Assembly: GCA_018333955.1 (NCBI GenBank)
Contig: JAGXSD010000044.1
Coordinates: 1 to 54,006 of the forward strand
DNA length: 54,006 bases
Direction: 5' to 3'
From: Erysipelotrichia bacterium
GTDB lineage: Bacteria > Bacillota_I > Bacilli_A > Erysipelotrichales > Erysipelotrichaceae
This document shows, in pieces, positions 33,186 to 42,891 of this stretch. Numbering within the stretch: position 1 is the first letter of the stretch; each line of letters opens with the position of its first letter. Position numbers and translations under genes: made by a program. The notes under the pieces were generated by a model that did not search any database, had not been told where the DNA came from, and saw nothing but the letters and a program-made list of their open reading frames with translations.

Positions 33186-35323
33186 TACTTCGCCACAACC
33201 ACAATGGTATGTGGATTAATGGTTAGACTTTGAACTGGAATGTTCCCAATCAATCCTGCTTCATTCGCAAGGAGTTGATAATAATCTTCTAAGCGATGAT
33301 ACATCACCGTTCCAGTAGGATTAAAGAAAATTTTGATATGCTCATATTCACCATATGCTCTCACATCTTTAAACTCCATCAGTAGTATGGAATTTTGAAG
33401 ATCAGTGAAACTGACATGCTTTTGAATCAGCTTCACATCATTAAAGCGTAGCACAGCTAATGACTTTCGCAATTTAATCATATCTTGGGTATATGCTACG
33501 ATATCACTATAGCGATCTTTTCTTTGCCAATCGATTTGATTAATTAAATCAGAAGAACGATAGGTGTTGTGCGCTCCATTTTTGGTACGGGCAAATTCTT
33601 GACCACTATGAAGGAATGGAATGCCCATTGAAAGCAAGATGGAGCCAATAAGCATTTTGTGCTTCTTAATTCTTACTTCCTTGGAATCTTCTTTACAACA
33701 CTCTTTAAGTTTGTCCCAAGACGTTGCATTATCATGACATTCCACATAGTTAATGGATTGAGTCGGTGATTGAAATAACTTCACAAACGGAAAATCATAG
33801 GTGTTTCCCACTAAAGCCATTTTCATTGCTTCTTTATAATTAACATCCCCAGCCACATACCCCTTTACCGAAGATTCATTTTCACTCGTTTTCCCCTTAA
33901 CATGATCTCGATAGAAATCATTAAAGTGTCCAATATCTGGCATCATATGTTGATTAAACATCGCTGCTTTTAGACTATCATCAAGCATGGTTGGCATATT
34001 CCATCCTTCACCATACACCATAATATCAGGTTTAATTGCTTTTAATGTGCTTTCAACTAGGTTCATGGTCTGAACATCTAAAATACCCATAAGATCAAAT
34101 CTAAATCCATCAACACCGTAATGTTTAACCCACATGGATACTGAATCCACGATATATTTTCGTGCCATAGCCCGTGTGGAATCAAAATCATTACCACAGA
34201 AAGAACCATTTGAAATAGCCCCGTTATCACCACGGCGGAAATAATAATATGGTACGACCTTTTCAAATGAAGACTCATCCATATCGAAAACATGGTTATA
34301 GACTACATCCATGACCACTCTCATGCCATCTTGATGAAGTTGTGAGACTAGTTGCTTAAACTCAACAATTCGGGCACATGGTTTATTCGCATCAGTTGAA
34401 TAACTTCCTTCAGGTACATTATACTGATGAGGATCATACCCCCAGTTATAAAAGGTTTTAACGTTGTGTTCATCCACAGTATAAAAATCATAGACCGGAA
34501 GTAACTGGACATGCGTAACTCCTAAAGTCTTTAAATAATCATATCCTGTTAAGGTGCCTTGATCAGTCGTCGTTTTGGGGGTAATAAATCCTTTAAAGGT
34601 TCCAGGATAAGGATTGTTTCCCGCGGGATCCATCGTGAAATCACGAATGGATGCTTCATAAATAATCGCATCAGTTTTTTGTTTTAAGGCAGGAAGTTTG
34701 TCTTCATGTAACTCTACATGACATGTTTGATGATCAATAACAACACTAACTTCTCCATTCGCATTTGAGGAGCTTCCATAAGGATCGATGGTTTCAATCC
34801 ATCGTCCATTTCTATTCACTAGATATGTATAATGCGCTAAATGCAAATTATGATCTATTTTAAAGGAATAGACGCCTCGCTCATTTCTAACACACGAAAA
34901 TGTGCCTTCAAGTTGAGGATGTTTGATGTTTATTTTGACTTCCCAAGCGGTCGGTGCCCATAGTTTAAAGATGGTCTGATGCTCACTTACACGAACCCCT
35001 AAATCATTCCCCTCATAGGCATACATCTCATCAAAAGCATCTTTTTTGACAACTAATCCTATTTGAAGTGGAGTGGCTAAGCTATGTTCTTCGATAATTT
35101 CAATTCGCTCTCCGATAGGAATAGAGGTATGATGACTTAAAACATATTTTGTATAGTCATGAGATGTATTTTCTACTGTCTTTAAAGTCAACTTCTGAAG
35201 TTGGCCAGAAGCATCTTTTAAATAGAAAAAGTCACTTTTTCCTTGATAGTATTGTTTTGATAAATAGATTGTAATGAGATTGAAGTCATCTAGATGAGCT
35301 TCAAAACGTTTCACTTTTCTCAT
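33185..35323 (-). CDS. pulA: Type I pullulanase (GH13_14 type)
   Basis: 712 residues from the ATG at 35323 (AAGGTG upstream); a GTG three codons earlier is less likely. The type I signature YNWGYDP is present. An N-terminal domain of about 100 residues precedes a CBM48-like module (GVRVSEHQTIFKLWAPTAWEVKI). Barrel motifs are DVVYNHVFD, GVDGFRFDLMGI with the nucleophile, MVYGEGWNMP with the acid/base and YVECHDNATSWDKL. It has no signal peptide, so it would debranch imported or stored glucan. An extended -10 (TGG-TATGAT) lies at 35345-35350. Confidence 0.93.
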   Translation of the reverse strand: MRKVKRFEAHLDDFNLITIYLSKQYYQGKSDFFYLKDASGQLQKLTLKTVENTSHDYTKYVLSHHTSIPIGERIEIIEEHSLATPLQIGLVVKKDAFDEMYAYEGNDLGVRVSEHQTIFKLWAPTAWEVKINIKHPQLEGTFSCVRNERGVYSFKIDHNLHLAHYTYLVNRNGRWIETIDPYGSSSNANGEVSVVIDHQTCHVELHEDKLPALKQKTDAIIYEASIRDFTMDPAGNNPYPGTFKGFITPKTTTDQGTLTGYDYLKTLGVTHVQLLPVYDFYTVDEHNVKTFYNWGYDPHQYNVPEGSYSTDANKPCARIVEFKQLVSQLHQDGMRVVMDVVYNHVFDMDESSFEKVVPYYYFRRGDNGAISNGSFCGNDFDSTRAMARKYIVDSVSMWVKHYGVDGFRFDLMGILDVQTMNLVESTLKAIKPDIMVYGEGWNMPTMLDDSLKAAMFNQHMMPDIGHFNDFYRDHVKGKTSENESSVKGYVAGDVNYKEAMKMALVGNTYDFPFVKLFQSPTQSINYVECHDNATSWDKLKECCKEDSKEVRIKKHKMLIGSILLSMGIPFLHSGQEFARTKNGAHNTYRSSDLINQIDWQRKDRYSDIVAYTQDMIKLRKSLAVLRFNDVKLIQKHVSFTDLQNSILLMEFKDVRAYGEYEHIKIFFNPTGTVMYHRLEDYYQLLANEAGLIGNIPVQSLTINPHTIVVVAK

Positions 35324-35390
35324 AAATTTCACCTTGCGTGAATAATCATACCATAAAAGTCATTCATCAAGACAGTATTTTAAACATTAC

Positions 35391-35417
35391 AAAAACAAGG
35401 CTATGATTTAGCCTTGT
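35391..35417 (-). terminator. Terminator of the LPxTA protein gene
   Basis: ACAAGGCTA (35395-35403) pairs with TAGCCTTGT (35409-35417), followed by TTTTTG on the minus strand. Confidence 0.9.
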
Positions 35418-36261
35418 CTTTAGAAAGTGATAATAAACCTAAACCTAATAGGAGCATCCAACCAAAATATGCCCTAGTGTCAGCTGTTTGAGGAAGTTCT
35501 TCTTCGACGTCATCATTGTTATTCTCTTCCACAATATCTTGTTGAGTTTGAGAATACTTTGTGATGTTTGAGAATAAAATATGGATATCAGAATTTTCAG
35601 AGTTAAAATCAAAAACATTCACATCCACAAATAACATTAAACTACCATTGCCTAGGGGTTGCTCAAGGATGACAGGATTGCCTGCTGTATCCGCAACAAT
35701 AATTGTAGCTGGTTCATCGTATTCTACAATCGGAATATAATTATAACCAATTTTAGTGACATTCTCGCCCACAGGGTGTTCAATATTTACACCACCATTG
35801 TCAATTGTGGCCATTGTGCCTTCATAAGCATTGTTATCGGTGATTGTAAATGAAACTCCTAGAGCTGAAGCAAGAGCTTGTAAGCGTTGGTTCACCTCAT
35901 AAACCCAGTTATTTTCACCATACAATAACACTACTCCACCGCGATTAATGTACTCTGTCACCACTGCGATTTCTTCAGTAGTAATATCTCGTTGTGGAAA
36001 ATACAAAGCTAATAGACTAATTCCTGTAATGTCTTCTAAGGTTAGAAATTCACCTGTTGTCTCTATAAATGTTGCGCCAGTAGATTCAAAGGTACCTTTA
36101 AACAAATCATAATAATATGAAACTTCACTATCCACAAAATTCCCTGTTCTCCACGATAAAACTGTAAATGGTTCAGTGTCTTCAACTGCAAATACTACCA
36201 CACCCGCTGAAAAATTAAACATTAATCCAATCAATAACGCGATCTTTAGGATTGTTTTCAT
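35401..36261 (-). CDS. LPxTA sortase-anchored surface protein, GATase-like fold
   Basis: A 286-residue exported protein of unknown role. A signal peptide covers about residues 1-25 (LKIALLIGLMFNFSAGVVVFA). The C-terminus has a complete sortase signal: LPQTA at 256-260, a hydrophobic stretch and the tail SKDKAKS. An acidic linker (EENNNDDVEEE) precedes it. The middle has alternating beta/alpha segments such as VVTEYINRGGVVLLYGENN, as in DUF4350 or ThuA-like glutamine-amidotransferase folds. No catalytic triad can be assigned. It lies between glycogen phosphorylase and pullulanase with its own terminator; a glucan-binding role is conceivable but unsupported. Confidence 0.75.
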   Translation of the reverse strand: MKTILKIALLIGLMFNFSAGVVVFAVEDTEPFTVLSWRTGNFVDSEVSYYYDLFKGTFESTGATFIETTGEFLTLEDITGISLLALYFPQRDITTEEIAVVTEYINRGGVVLLYGENNWVYEVNQRLQALASALGVSFTITDNNAYEGTMATIDNGGVNIEHPVGENVTKIGYNYIPIVEYDEPATIIVADTAGNPVILEQPLGNGSLMLFVDVNVFDFNSENSDIHILFSNITKYSQTQQDIVEENNNDDVEEELPQTADTRAYFGWMLLLGLGLLSLSKDKAKS

Positions 36262-36352
36262 ACTTTCCCTCCTATGTATTATTCTACTCCTTTGTTTTGT
36301 GAAAACAATATCAAAAGAAACTAAATTCTTAAAAGGTCATTTTCTAACCAAG

Positions 36353-36377
36353 AAAAACCTTGTCTTTAAGACAAGGT
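36353..36377 (-). terminator. Terminator of glycogen phosphorylase gene
   Basis: ACCTTGTCT (36357-36365) pairs with AGACAAGGT (36369-36377); five T follow on the minus strand. Confidence 0.9.
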
Positions 36378-36383
36378 CATAAT

Positions 36384-38783
36384 TTAATGAATTGGTTTAA
36401 TCTTCCAAATCTCTTTCGCATACTGTGCAATGGTACGATCTGATGAGAAGAATCCACTCTTCGCAATATTGACTAAGCACATTTCAGCCCAATACTTCTT
36501 ATCAAGATAACGTCGTTCAACTTCAAGTTGAGCTAAGCGATATGATTCAAAATCTGCCGCTAAGAAGTACTCATCATTTCGATACATGACTTCATCATAG
36601 ATTGGTCTAAACTCATCCACATGATCACTCCAGAAGTTAGAGAGTAAGCTTTCCATCACTTGTTTAAGTTTTGGTTGTTTATTCACTTCTTCAAAGGCAT
36701 TGTATCCACCTTTTTTAAGTAGATTCACTTCCTCAACAGTTAATCCAAAGATAACGGTGTAATCACGTCCTACTAATTCATCAATCTCAACATTCGCACC
36801 ATCTAAGGTCCCAAGAGTGAGGGCCCCATTCATCATAAACTTCATATTTCCTGTTCCTGAAGCTTCTTTACCTGCCGTTGAGATCTGTTCTGATACATCC
36901 GCACCATTCATAAGATACTCTGCTACCGACACATTATAGTTAGGAATAAAGACCACTTTGAAGAATTTGTTGTATTTAGGGTTGTTGTTGACTTTATCTG
37001 CCACCGCATGAATGAGGCGAATCACTTTCTTCGCAAAATAATATCCAGGAGCAGCTTTAGCCGCAAAGATAAAGGTACGAGGATGCATACTAAAGTCAGG
37101 ATTTTGATCAATCTCAAATACTAAGTTCATAATATTTAAAACATTGAGAAGTTGACGCTTATAGGCGTGAAGACGCTTCGCCTGAACATCAAAGATTGAA
37201 TGTGGATCCACATCCACTCCAGTCCATTCCTTAATCTTCTTCGCTAAGATCTCTTTACGCTCTTGTTTTACTTTTAAGAATTTCTTTTGAACTGTTGCTT
37301 TCTTCGCAAATGGAAGCAGTTTTTCAAGTTCACTTGGCGCATACACATATTGATCTCCAATAAGTTCAGTAATTAACTCATGAAGTTGAGGATTAGTGTA
37401 AGTCAACCAACGACGATGGGTAATCCCATTGGTTTTGTTGTTGAATTTTGAAGGATAGACTTCATAAAACTCTTTCATGACATCATTTTTTAAGATTTCA
37501 GTATGTAAACGCGCCACCCCATTCACTGAGAATGACGACACTACGCCTAAATGAGCCATATGTATTTGACCATCTTTAATAATGGCTAATTGATAGACTA
37601 ATCCATCATTATTTGGTCTAAGAGCTCTTAACTCATGGATAAAGCGATTATTGATTTCTTCAATAATCATGTAAATGCGTGGTAATAACTGTTGCACAAA
37701 ACTAACTGGCCATTTTTCTAATGCTTCCGCCAATACGGTGTGGTTAGTATAAGCCACTGTATTGGAGGTAATATGCCATGCATCTTCCCATGAATACTCG
37801 AATTGATCCATTAAAATTCTCATGAGTTCTGGAATCACAAGAATCGGATGAGTATCATTCATTTGAATCGCAATTTTCTCATGGAAATTTGAAAGATTTG
37901 GATACACACGCAAATGAGCTTTAATTAAAGCTTGTAATCCAGCAGACACAAAGAAATACTGCTGTTTTAAGCGTAAGAAACGTCCATGCTCCGTAGAGTC
38001 ATCGGGATACACGTTTTGAGTAATTTCATTCACTTCATTAATATAAATTCTAAAGTCTTTATTTTTTGGTAAGATGTCACTTGCTTCTGCACCCCACAAA
38101 CGTAAGGTGTTAGTGGTCTGTGTATCTTTACCCACCACAGGCATATCATATGGTACTGCACGAACATGCTCTGCATCCACATGATCAAAGATCACACGAC
38201 CTTTTTCATTTTTCCGCATTTCCACTCGTCCCCAAAACTTCACGTCAACCGCATGTTTTGGTTTACGAATTTCCCACACGTTTCCTAGTTTCATCCATTG
38301 ATCAGGAACTTCAACTTGTGCCCCATTCACAATAAGTTGTTTAAAAAGACCATATTCATATCGTAAACACACCCCATGACCCGGAAGAGCCATGGATGCT
38401 AATGAATCTAAAAAACATGCCGCCAAACGTCCTAAGCCACCATTCCCAAGACCCGCATCAGACTCAAGCAGTTCTAATTCATGCAAGTTAATTCCTAAAT
38501 CAGCTAAGCCATCTTTCACCGTGTTATAGATACCTAGATTTTGTAAGTTATTGGTCATTAATCTTCCAATGAGGAATTCCATTGAAAAATAGTACATTTG
38601 TTTATCGCCGTGTTGAGCTATTTCTTCTTTATTACCCTTCCAATGAATGGAAGCATAATCACGAACCATATCACCAAGGATCATGTATCGCTCACTCGCA
38701 TGTGATTGTTCTACAGAGCGGCCAAATTTTTCTTCAACGCGCTTTGTAAAGTCACGCTTAAAATCGGTTTTGTTTTGAAACAT
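36384..38783 (-). CDS. glgP: Glycogen/maltodextrin phosphorylase
   Basis: A 799-residue GT35 enzyme, close to the usual length of about 800. The pyridoxal-phosphate site is KEASGTGNMKFMMNGALTLGTLDGANVEI, and ESDAGLGNGGLGRLAACFLDS is the N-terminal signature. MNDTHPILVIPELMR and YTNHTVLAEALEKW are also diagnostic. It releases glucose 1-phosphate from alpha-glucan chains, which the phosphoglucomutase encoded 2 kb upstream converts to glucose 6-phosphate. GAGGAAATT precedes the ATG. It follows glgB by about 60 bases and ends at a strong terminator. Confidence 0.96.
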   Translation of the reverse strand: MFQNKTDFKRDFTKRVEEKFGRSVEQSHASERYMILGDMVRDYASIHWKGNKEEIAQHGDKQMYYFSMEFLIGRLMTNNLQNLGIYNTVKDGLADLGINLHELELLESDAGLGNGGLGRLAACFLDSLASMALPGHGVCLRYEYGLFKQLIVNGAQVEVPDQWMKLGNVWEIRKPKHAVDVKFWGRVEMRKNEKGRVIFDHVDAEHVRAVPYDMPVVGKDTQTTNTLRLWGAEASDILPKNKDFRIYINEVNEITQNVYPDDSTEHGRFLRLKQQYFFVSAGLQALIKAHLRVYPNLSNFHEKIAIQMNDTHPILVIPELMRILMDQFEYSWEDAWHITSNTVAYTNHTVLAEALEKWPVSFVQQLLPRIYMIIEEINNRFIHELRALRPNNDGLVYQLAIIKDGQIHMAHLGVVSSFSVNGVARLHTEILKNDVMKEFYEVYPSKFNNKTNGITHRRWLTYTNPQLHELITELIGDQYVYAPSELEKLLPFAKKATVQKKFLKVKQERKEILAKKIKEWTGVDVDPHSIFDVQAKRLHAYKRQLLNVLNIMNLVFEIDQNPDFSMHPRTFIFAAKAAPGYYFAKKVIRLIHAVADKVNNNPKYNKFFKVVFIPNYNVSVAEYLMNGADVSEQISTAGKEASGTGNMKFMMNGALTLGTLDGANVEIDELVGRDYTVIFGLTVEEVNLLKKGGYNAFEEVNKQPKLKQVMESLLSNFWSDHVDEFRPIYDEVMYRNDEYFLAADFESYRLAQLEVERRYLDKKYWAEMCLVNIAKSGFFSSDRTIAQYAKEIWKIKPIH

Positions 38784-38844
38784 AATTTCCTCCTCTAAAC
38801 CTTTGCTATCATATCAAATTATTGCTTTGGATACAAATATTTGT

Positions 38845-40677
38845 TTACTTCTTAACCTCAAAGTATATCGCCGCAAAAGGAGCAATTCTGATATGAATTG
38901 AATACGGTTGTTGATGAACACTCATGTTTTGACTCATGACTGGAGTGAAATTACACATGTTGCAACCATCATAAATATCTTTCTCTGAGTTCATGATTTC
39001 AATATATTCACCAAGGTAAGGAACTCCAATATCATAATGATCATATGCTGTAGGTGTCATATTAAGTATGATAATCATGGCACTCACTTCATCTTCACGT
39101 ATAAATGAATAAATTGATTGTGATGCATTATCCGCATCAATCCATTTAAATCCTTGTGGATCATAATCATATCTGAATAAACAGGAATGATGAAGGTAAA
39201 CTTTATTTAAATCATTAAAATATCGATTAAATGAATAATGACGTGAGTATTGAAGTAAATGCCAATCAAGTTCCTTATTTTCATCCCATTCTCTAAAATG
39301 TGCAAGTTCATTCCCCATGAAGTTAAGTTTCTTACCAGGATGAGCCATCATGTATCCATAACAATTTTTAACCTGGGCAAATTTTTGTTCATAATTTCCC
39401 CACATCTTATTAATGATAGTGCCTTTACCATGAACCACCTCATCATGAGAAAGAGGTAGTAAGAAGCGCTCTGAAAAGAAATACGCCATTGAGAATGTCA
39501 ATTGATGATGATGGTACTGACGATAAACAGGATCTAATGCATAATATTTAAGCGTGTCATTCATCCACCCTAAATCCCATTTATAGTCAAACCCTAAACC
39601 ATGGTATAAGGTAGGTGTGGTAACCCCTTGGAAATCAGATGAATCTTCCGCAATAAGCATTAAGCTAGGATAGCGCTCATGAAGTAAATAATTCATACGT
39701 TTGATAAACGCAAGAGCACCTTCATTAGCACCACGTTGTTTATTACCTTCCCAAAACAATAGATTCGCAATCGCATCAAAGCGAATTCCATCAATATGAT
39801 ATGTTTCACACCAAAACGAAACTGCCGAAAGAAGGAAGCTACGCACATCATCTTTCCACACATCAAACATCATGGTACCCCATTGTGAATAAGCATCTTC
39901 AGGTTTTGGATACTCATAGAGTGGCGTTCCATCAAACTGAATCAATCCAAACCCATCACGAACAAAATGGGCGGGCACAAAGTCCACAATAACCCCAATA
40001 TCATGAAGATGTAACTCATTAATTAAGGACATAAGTTGTTTTGGTGAACCATATCGTGACGTAGCTGAGTAGTAACCGGTAGCTTGATATCCCCACGATC
40101 CATCAAAAGGATGTTCATTCAGTGGCATAATCTCCACATGGGTGTATCCTCCATGTTTAAGATAAGGAATTAAATCATTCGCAATCTCTTCATAGTTCAT
40201 CCAATCATAACCATATTTTTTTCGCCATGATCCTAAATGAATTTCATAGATATTCATGGGTTTATTCAGATTCTTTTCTCGTCGAGCCATCCAAGTCATA
40301 TCTCCCCAAGAAAAATCTTTAAGATTGACGACTAAATTACCCCATTTAGGGCGCATTTCAGTATGGAATGCATACGGATCTGCTTTCTCAACCCAATGAC
40401 CATAAATCGTTTGAATATTGAGTTTGTATAAATCCCATTCCACAATATTTGGCACAAACAAAGACCACACCCCACGCTCATCAATCTTCTCACAATAATG
40501 GGAAGATCCATTCCAATGATTGAAGTTACCTAGTATTTGAACTGCGCGAGCACTAGGTGCATAGATTGTAAAGCGAACACCACTAATGCCCTCGTAGGCA
40601 AAATGTGCTCCAAATACTTTATGTGCATCTAGACAATGCCCTGAGAAGAAACTATCGAGTACAGTGCTTTTATTCAT
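38845..40677 (-). CDS. glgB: 1,4-alpha-glucan branching enzyme
   Basis: A 610-residue enzyme. The N-terminal CBM48 module is visible (GVRFTIYAPSARAVQILGNFNHWNG). The barrel carries DFVPAHFVRD, HIDGIRFDAIANLLFW with the nucleophile, LMLIAEDSSDF with the acid/base and LPLSHDEVVHGKGT. It forms alpha-1,6 branches in glycogen. AGGAGGCACTC precedes the ATG. Glycogen synthase (GlgA) and ADP-glucose pyrophosphorylase (GlgC/D), its usual operon partners, are missing from the window. Confidence 0.95.
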   Translation of the reverse strand: MNKSTVLDSFFSGHCLDAHKVFGAHFAYEGISGVRFTIYAPSARAVQILGNFNHWNGSSHYCEKIDERGVWSLFVPNIVEWDLYKLNIQTIYGHWVEKADPYAFHTEMRPKWGNLVVNLKDFSWGDMTWMARREKNLNKPMNIYEIHLGSWRKKYGYDWMNYEEIANDLIPYLKHGGYTHVEIMPLNEHPFDGSWGYQATGYYSATSRYGSPKQLMSLINELHLHDIGVIVDFVPAHFVRDGFGLIQFDGTPLYEYPKPEDAYSQWGTMMFDVWKDDVRSFLLSAVSFWCETYHIDGIRFDAIANLLFWEGNKQRGANEGALAFIKRMNYLLHERYPSLMLIAEDSSDFQGVTTPTLYHGLGFDYKWDLGWMNDTLKYYALDPVYRQYHHHQLTFSMAYFFSERFLLPLSHDEVVHGKGTIINKMWGNYEQKFAQVKNCYGYMMAHPGKKLNFMGNELAHFREWDENKELDWHLLQYSRHYSFNRYFNDLNKVYLHHSCLFRYDYDPQGFKWIDADNASQSIYSFIREDEVSAMIIILNMTPTAYDHYDIGVPYLGEYIEIMNSEKDIYDGCNMCNFTPVMSQNMSVHQQPYSIHIRIAPFAAIYFEVKK

Positions 40678-40699
40678 TGAGTGCCTCCTGTTTGATTAT

Positions 40700-40726
40700 A
40701 AAAAACACAAGGGAAAACCTTGTGTT
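40700..40726 (-). terminator. Terminator/attenuator between phosphoglucomutase and glgB
   Basis: AACACAAGG (40704-40712) pairs with CCTTGTGTT (40718-40726), followed by TTTTTATAAT on the minus strand. Only 22 bases separate it from the glgB start, too short for a separate promoter and leader, so it probably attenuates rather than fully ends transcription. Confidence 0.85.
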
Positions 40727-42416
40727 ATGAAACCACTGATGCCATGGTGGATTGACATTGTTCAAAGAGTTCTTCTGCCTCACGTTGTGTGTCCCCCTTA
40801 ACACAGTAATAAAACTTGCATTTTGGTTCTGTGCCTGATGGTCTTACAGCCACCCATGATCCGTTTTCTAAGAAATACTTTAATACATCCGCATTCACAA
40901 ATCCTTTAAGAGGAGTCTTAACTCCATCAATAGTTTCAATGAGTGAATCATAGTCTTGTTGTTTTATGACTTTTAGTGGACCAATGTGAGTCAGTGGATG
41001 ATCTCTAAGTCCCTTCATAATAGCCTTAATCTTTGCACTACCTTCAATACCTTTTAAGGTTAAAGAGGTTTGTGTATCATAGTAATAACCATGACGTTTA
41101 GTAAGCATGTCTAAGACATCCACTAGTGTTTGTTGTTTTGATGCATAATAGGCTGCAGCTTCCGCAAGTAGTAAACATGCTTGAACTGCATCTTTATCTC
41201 TCACAAACGACTCAACGAGATATCCATAACTTTCTTCAAAACCTAACACGAAATGTTTCTCTTTAGTTTTTGAATACTCCTCAATTTTCTCACCAATAAA
41301 CTTAAATCCAGTGAGGGTCTTTTCAACCTCAACCCCATAATGCTCTGCAACTTTTTCAGGTAAATCTGAAGTCACAATCGTATTAAAGATAACACTCTTC
41401 TCTTTAAGAAGATGCTTTTCTTTTAAAGTACTCAGTAAGTACTCAATAATGATTGCTCCGGTTTGATTTCCACTAAGAAGTTGATAATTACCTTGATGTT
41501 TGACCACGACCCCCATACGATCCGCATCTGGATCTGTACATAGTAAAATGTGCGCATCATGTTCTAATCCCACTTCAATCGCACGCTCATACGCTATAGC
41601 TTCTTCAGGATTTGGAGATTTAGTATTGGAGAACAATGGATCATGAATGATTTGATCTTCCACATTGATTACGTGATAACCACTGGTTGTTAAAACATCA
41701 GGTACAACTGGATATCCAGCACCATGCACGGAGGTGAATACAATCTTTATATCCTTATTCACTTCTGGTCTTAACGCGATATCAATAACTTTCTTTTGGT
41801 AAAGTTTATCCACACTTGGATCAACTTTACGAATGAGTGGGCTTAGATAATGATGATCCGCGACCACTATAGCTAATTCATCTTGAATATTTCCAATCGC
41901 TTTAATGACTTGATCAATATCTTTAGGAACAAGTTGACATCCTGTTTTATCATAAACTTTAAACCCATTGTATTCCTTAGGATTATGAGAGGCCGTAATC
42001 ATAATACCCCCAGCACATTTTAATTCACGGACAGTAAAAGAAAGTTGAGGTGTGCTTCGTAAGGATTCATAGACATAGGAGGTAATCCCATAAGATGCCA
42101 GCGTAGCTGCTGATTCATAGGCAAACTCACGTGACATGGTGCGATTATCATAGGCAATCGCAACCCCAGATAGGGATTCATCATCCTCTTGAATACGTTT
42201 GATATAAGAAACAAACCCCACGGTTGCCTTACGAATGGTGACTAGATTTAATCGATTCGGTCCTGGTCCAAGTAATCCTCTCATCCCTGCAGTACCAAAT
42301 TCAACGTGTGCTCCAAAACATTCTTCAATTTCTGAAGGAGTTAAATTAAGTAATTGTGACTGTGTGTGAGAGTCTAAAACCGCATGTGTCTTCCATGCTT
42401 CATAACGATGATTCAT
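40725..42416 (-). CDS. pgcA: Phosphoglucomutase / phosphomannomutase
   Basis: A 563-residue alpha-D-phosphohexomutase of the PgcA type. The catalytic phosphoserine loop is GGIMITASHNPKEYNGFKVY. The metal-binding loop is TDPDADRMGV, the sugar-binding loop is GFEESYGYL and the phosphate-binding loop is VAVRPSGTEPKCKFY. It interconverts glucose 1-phosphate and glucose 6-phosphate, linking glycogen phosphorylase to glycolysis. AGGTAAGGT precedes the ATG. It starts just past the ptsH terminator. Confidence 0.94.
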   Translation of the reverse strand: MNHRYEAWKTHAVLDSHTQSQLLNLTPSEIEECFGAHVEFGTAGMRGLLGPGPNRLNLVTIRKATVGFVSYIKRIQEDDESLSGVAIAYDNRTMSREFAYESAATLASYGITSYVYESLRSTPQLSFTVRELKCAGGIMITASHNPKEYNGFKVYDKTGCQLVPKDIDQVIKAIGNIQDELAIVVADHHYLSPLIRKVDPSVDKLYQKKVIDIALRPEVNKDIKIVFTSVHGAGYPVVPDVLTTSGYHVINVEDQIIHDPLFSNTKSPNPEEAIAYERAIEVGLEHDAHILLCTDPDADRMGVVVKHQGNYQLLSGNQTGAIIIEYLLSTLKEKHLLKEKSVIFNTIVTSDLPEKVAEHYGVEVEKTLTGFKFIGEKIEEYSKTKEKHFVLGFEESYGYLVESFVRDKDAVQACLLLAEAAAYYASKQQTLVDVLDMLTKRHGYYYDTQTSLTLKGIEGSAKIKAIMKGLRDHPLTHIGPLKVIKQQDYDSLIETIDGVKTPLKGFVNADVLKYFLENGSWVAVRPSGTEPKCKFYYCVKGDTQREAEELFEQCQSTMASVVS

Positions 42417-42440
42417 ACCTTACCTGCCTTTTGTAGTTTT

Positions 42441-42465
42441 AAAAAAAAGAAGATGAAACATCTTC
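42441..42465 (-). terminator. Terminator of ptsH
   Basis: GAAGATG (42449-42455) pairs with CATCTTC (42459-42465) with a 3-base loop; eight T follow on the minus strand. Confidence 0.92.
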
Positions 42466-42479
42466 AATTTTATGCACGC

Positions 42480-42746
42480 TTATTGGATGACGTTTTGTGT
42501 ACGTAAAACATCAACGATGGTTGCGAGAGCGTGTTCTTCATCCTCACCATCGCACGTAATTGTGATTTCAGATTGTGTAGGGATGCCAAGTGACATTACA
42601 CCCATAATTGATTTCATATTCACAGAGCGACCTTTAAATGATACTTTTACCTCACATTTGAACTTGCTTGCTGCGTTAACTGCAACAGTGGCAGGTCTAG
42701 CGTGAAGTCCTACTGGATCAACGATTAATACTACGGCTTCTTTCAT
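42480..42746 (-). CDS. ptsH: Phosphocarrier protein HPr
   Basis: 88 residues from the ATG at 42746, which has GGAGGTAGAGAC upstream; an in-frame start 18 codons earlier would exceed HPr length. VGLHARPATV has the active-site histidine phosphorylated by enzyme I. GRSVNMKSIMGVMSLGI contains the regulatory serine used by HPr kinase in Bacillota, making HPr-Ser-P the co-effector of CcpA. That fits the cre sites at the mal and gut promoters. Enzyme I (ptsI), normally the next gene, is not here; the gene is transcribed alone. Confidence 0.96.
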   Translation of the reverse strand: MKEAVVLIVDPVGLHARPATVAVNAASKFKCEVKVSFKGRSVNMKSIMGVMSLGIPTQSEITITCDGEDEEHALATIVDVLRTQNVIQ

Positions 42747-42771
42747 GTCTCTACCTCCGACTTGTAACTTC

Positions 42772-42800
42772 ATTTTACTTGATTTTTTCACATAATACAA
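42772..42800 (-). promoter_or_regulatory. ptsH promoter
   Basis: Minus strand TTGTAT (-35, 42795-42800) and TAAAAT (-10, 42772-42777) with a 17-base spacer. The predicted start lies about 20 bases upstream of the ptsH ATG. Confidence 0.7.
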
Positions 42801-42891
42801 GAAACTAATGTCCCTTAAAAAAGCGAAATGATGATCGATTGTGATTGTGTGAATAATCTTGTGATATACTACTTAAAAGGAGACTCATTTT

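Noticed and set aside
40680-40700. TATAAT on the minus strand as a glgB promoter
   Set aside because: The predicted start would fall on the ribosome-binding site, there is no -35, and the T-run of the terminator explains the sequence.
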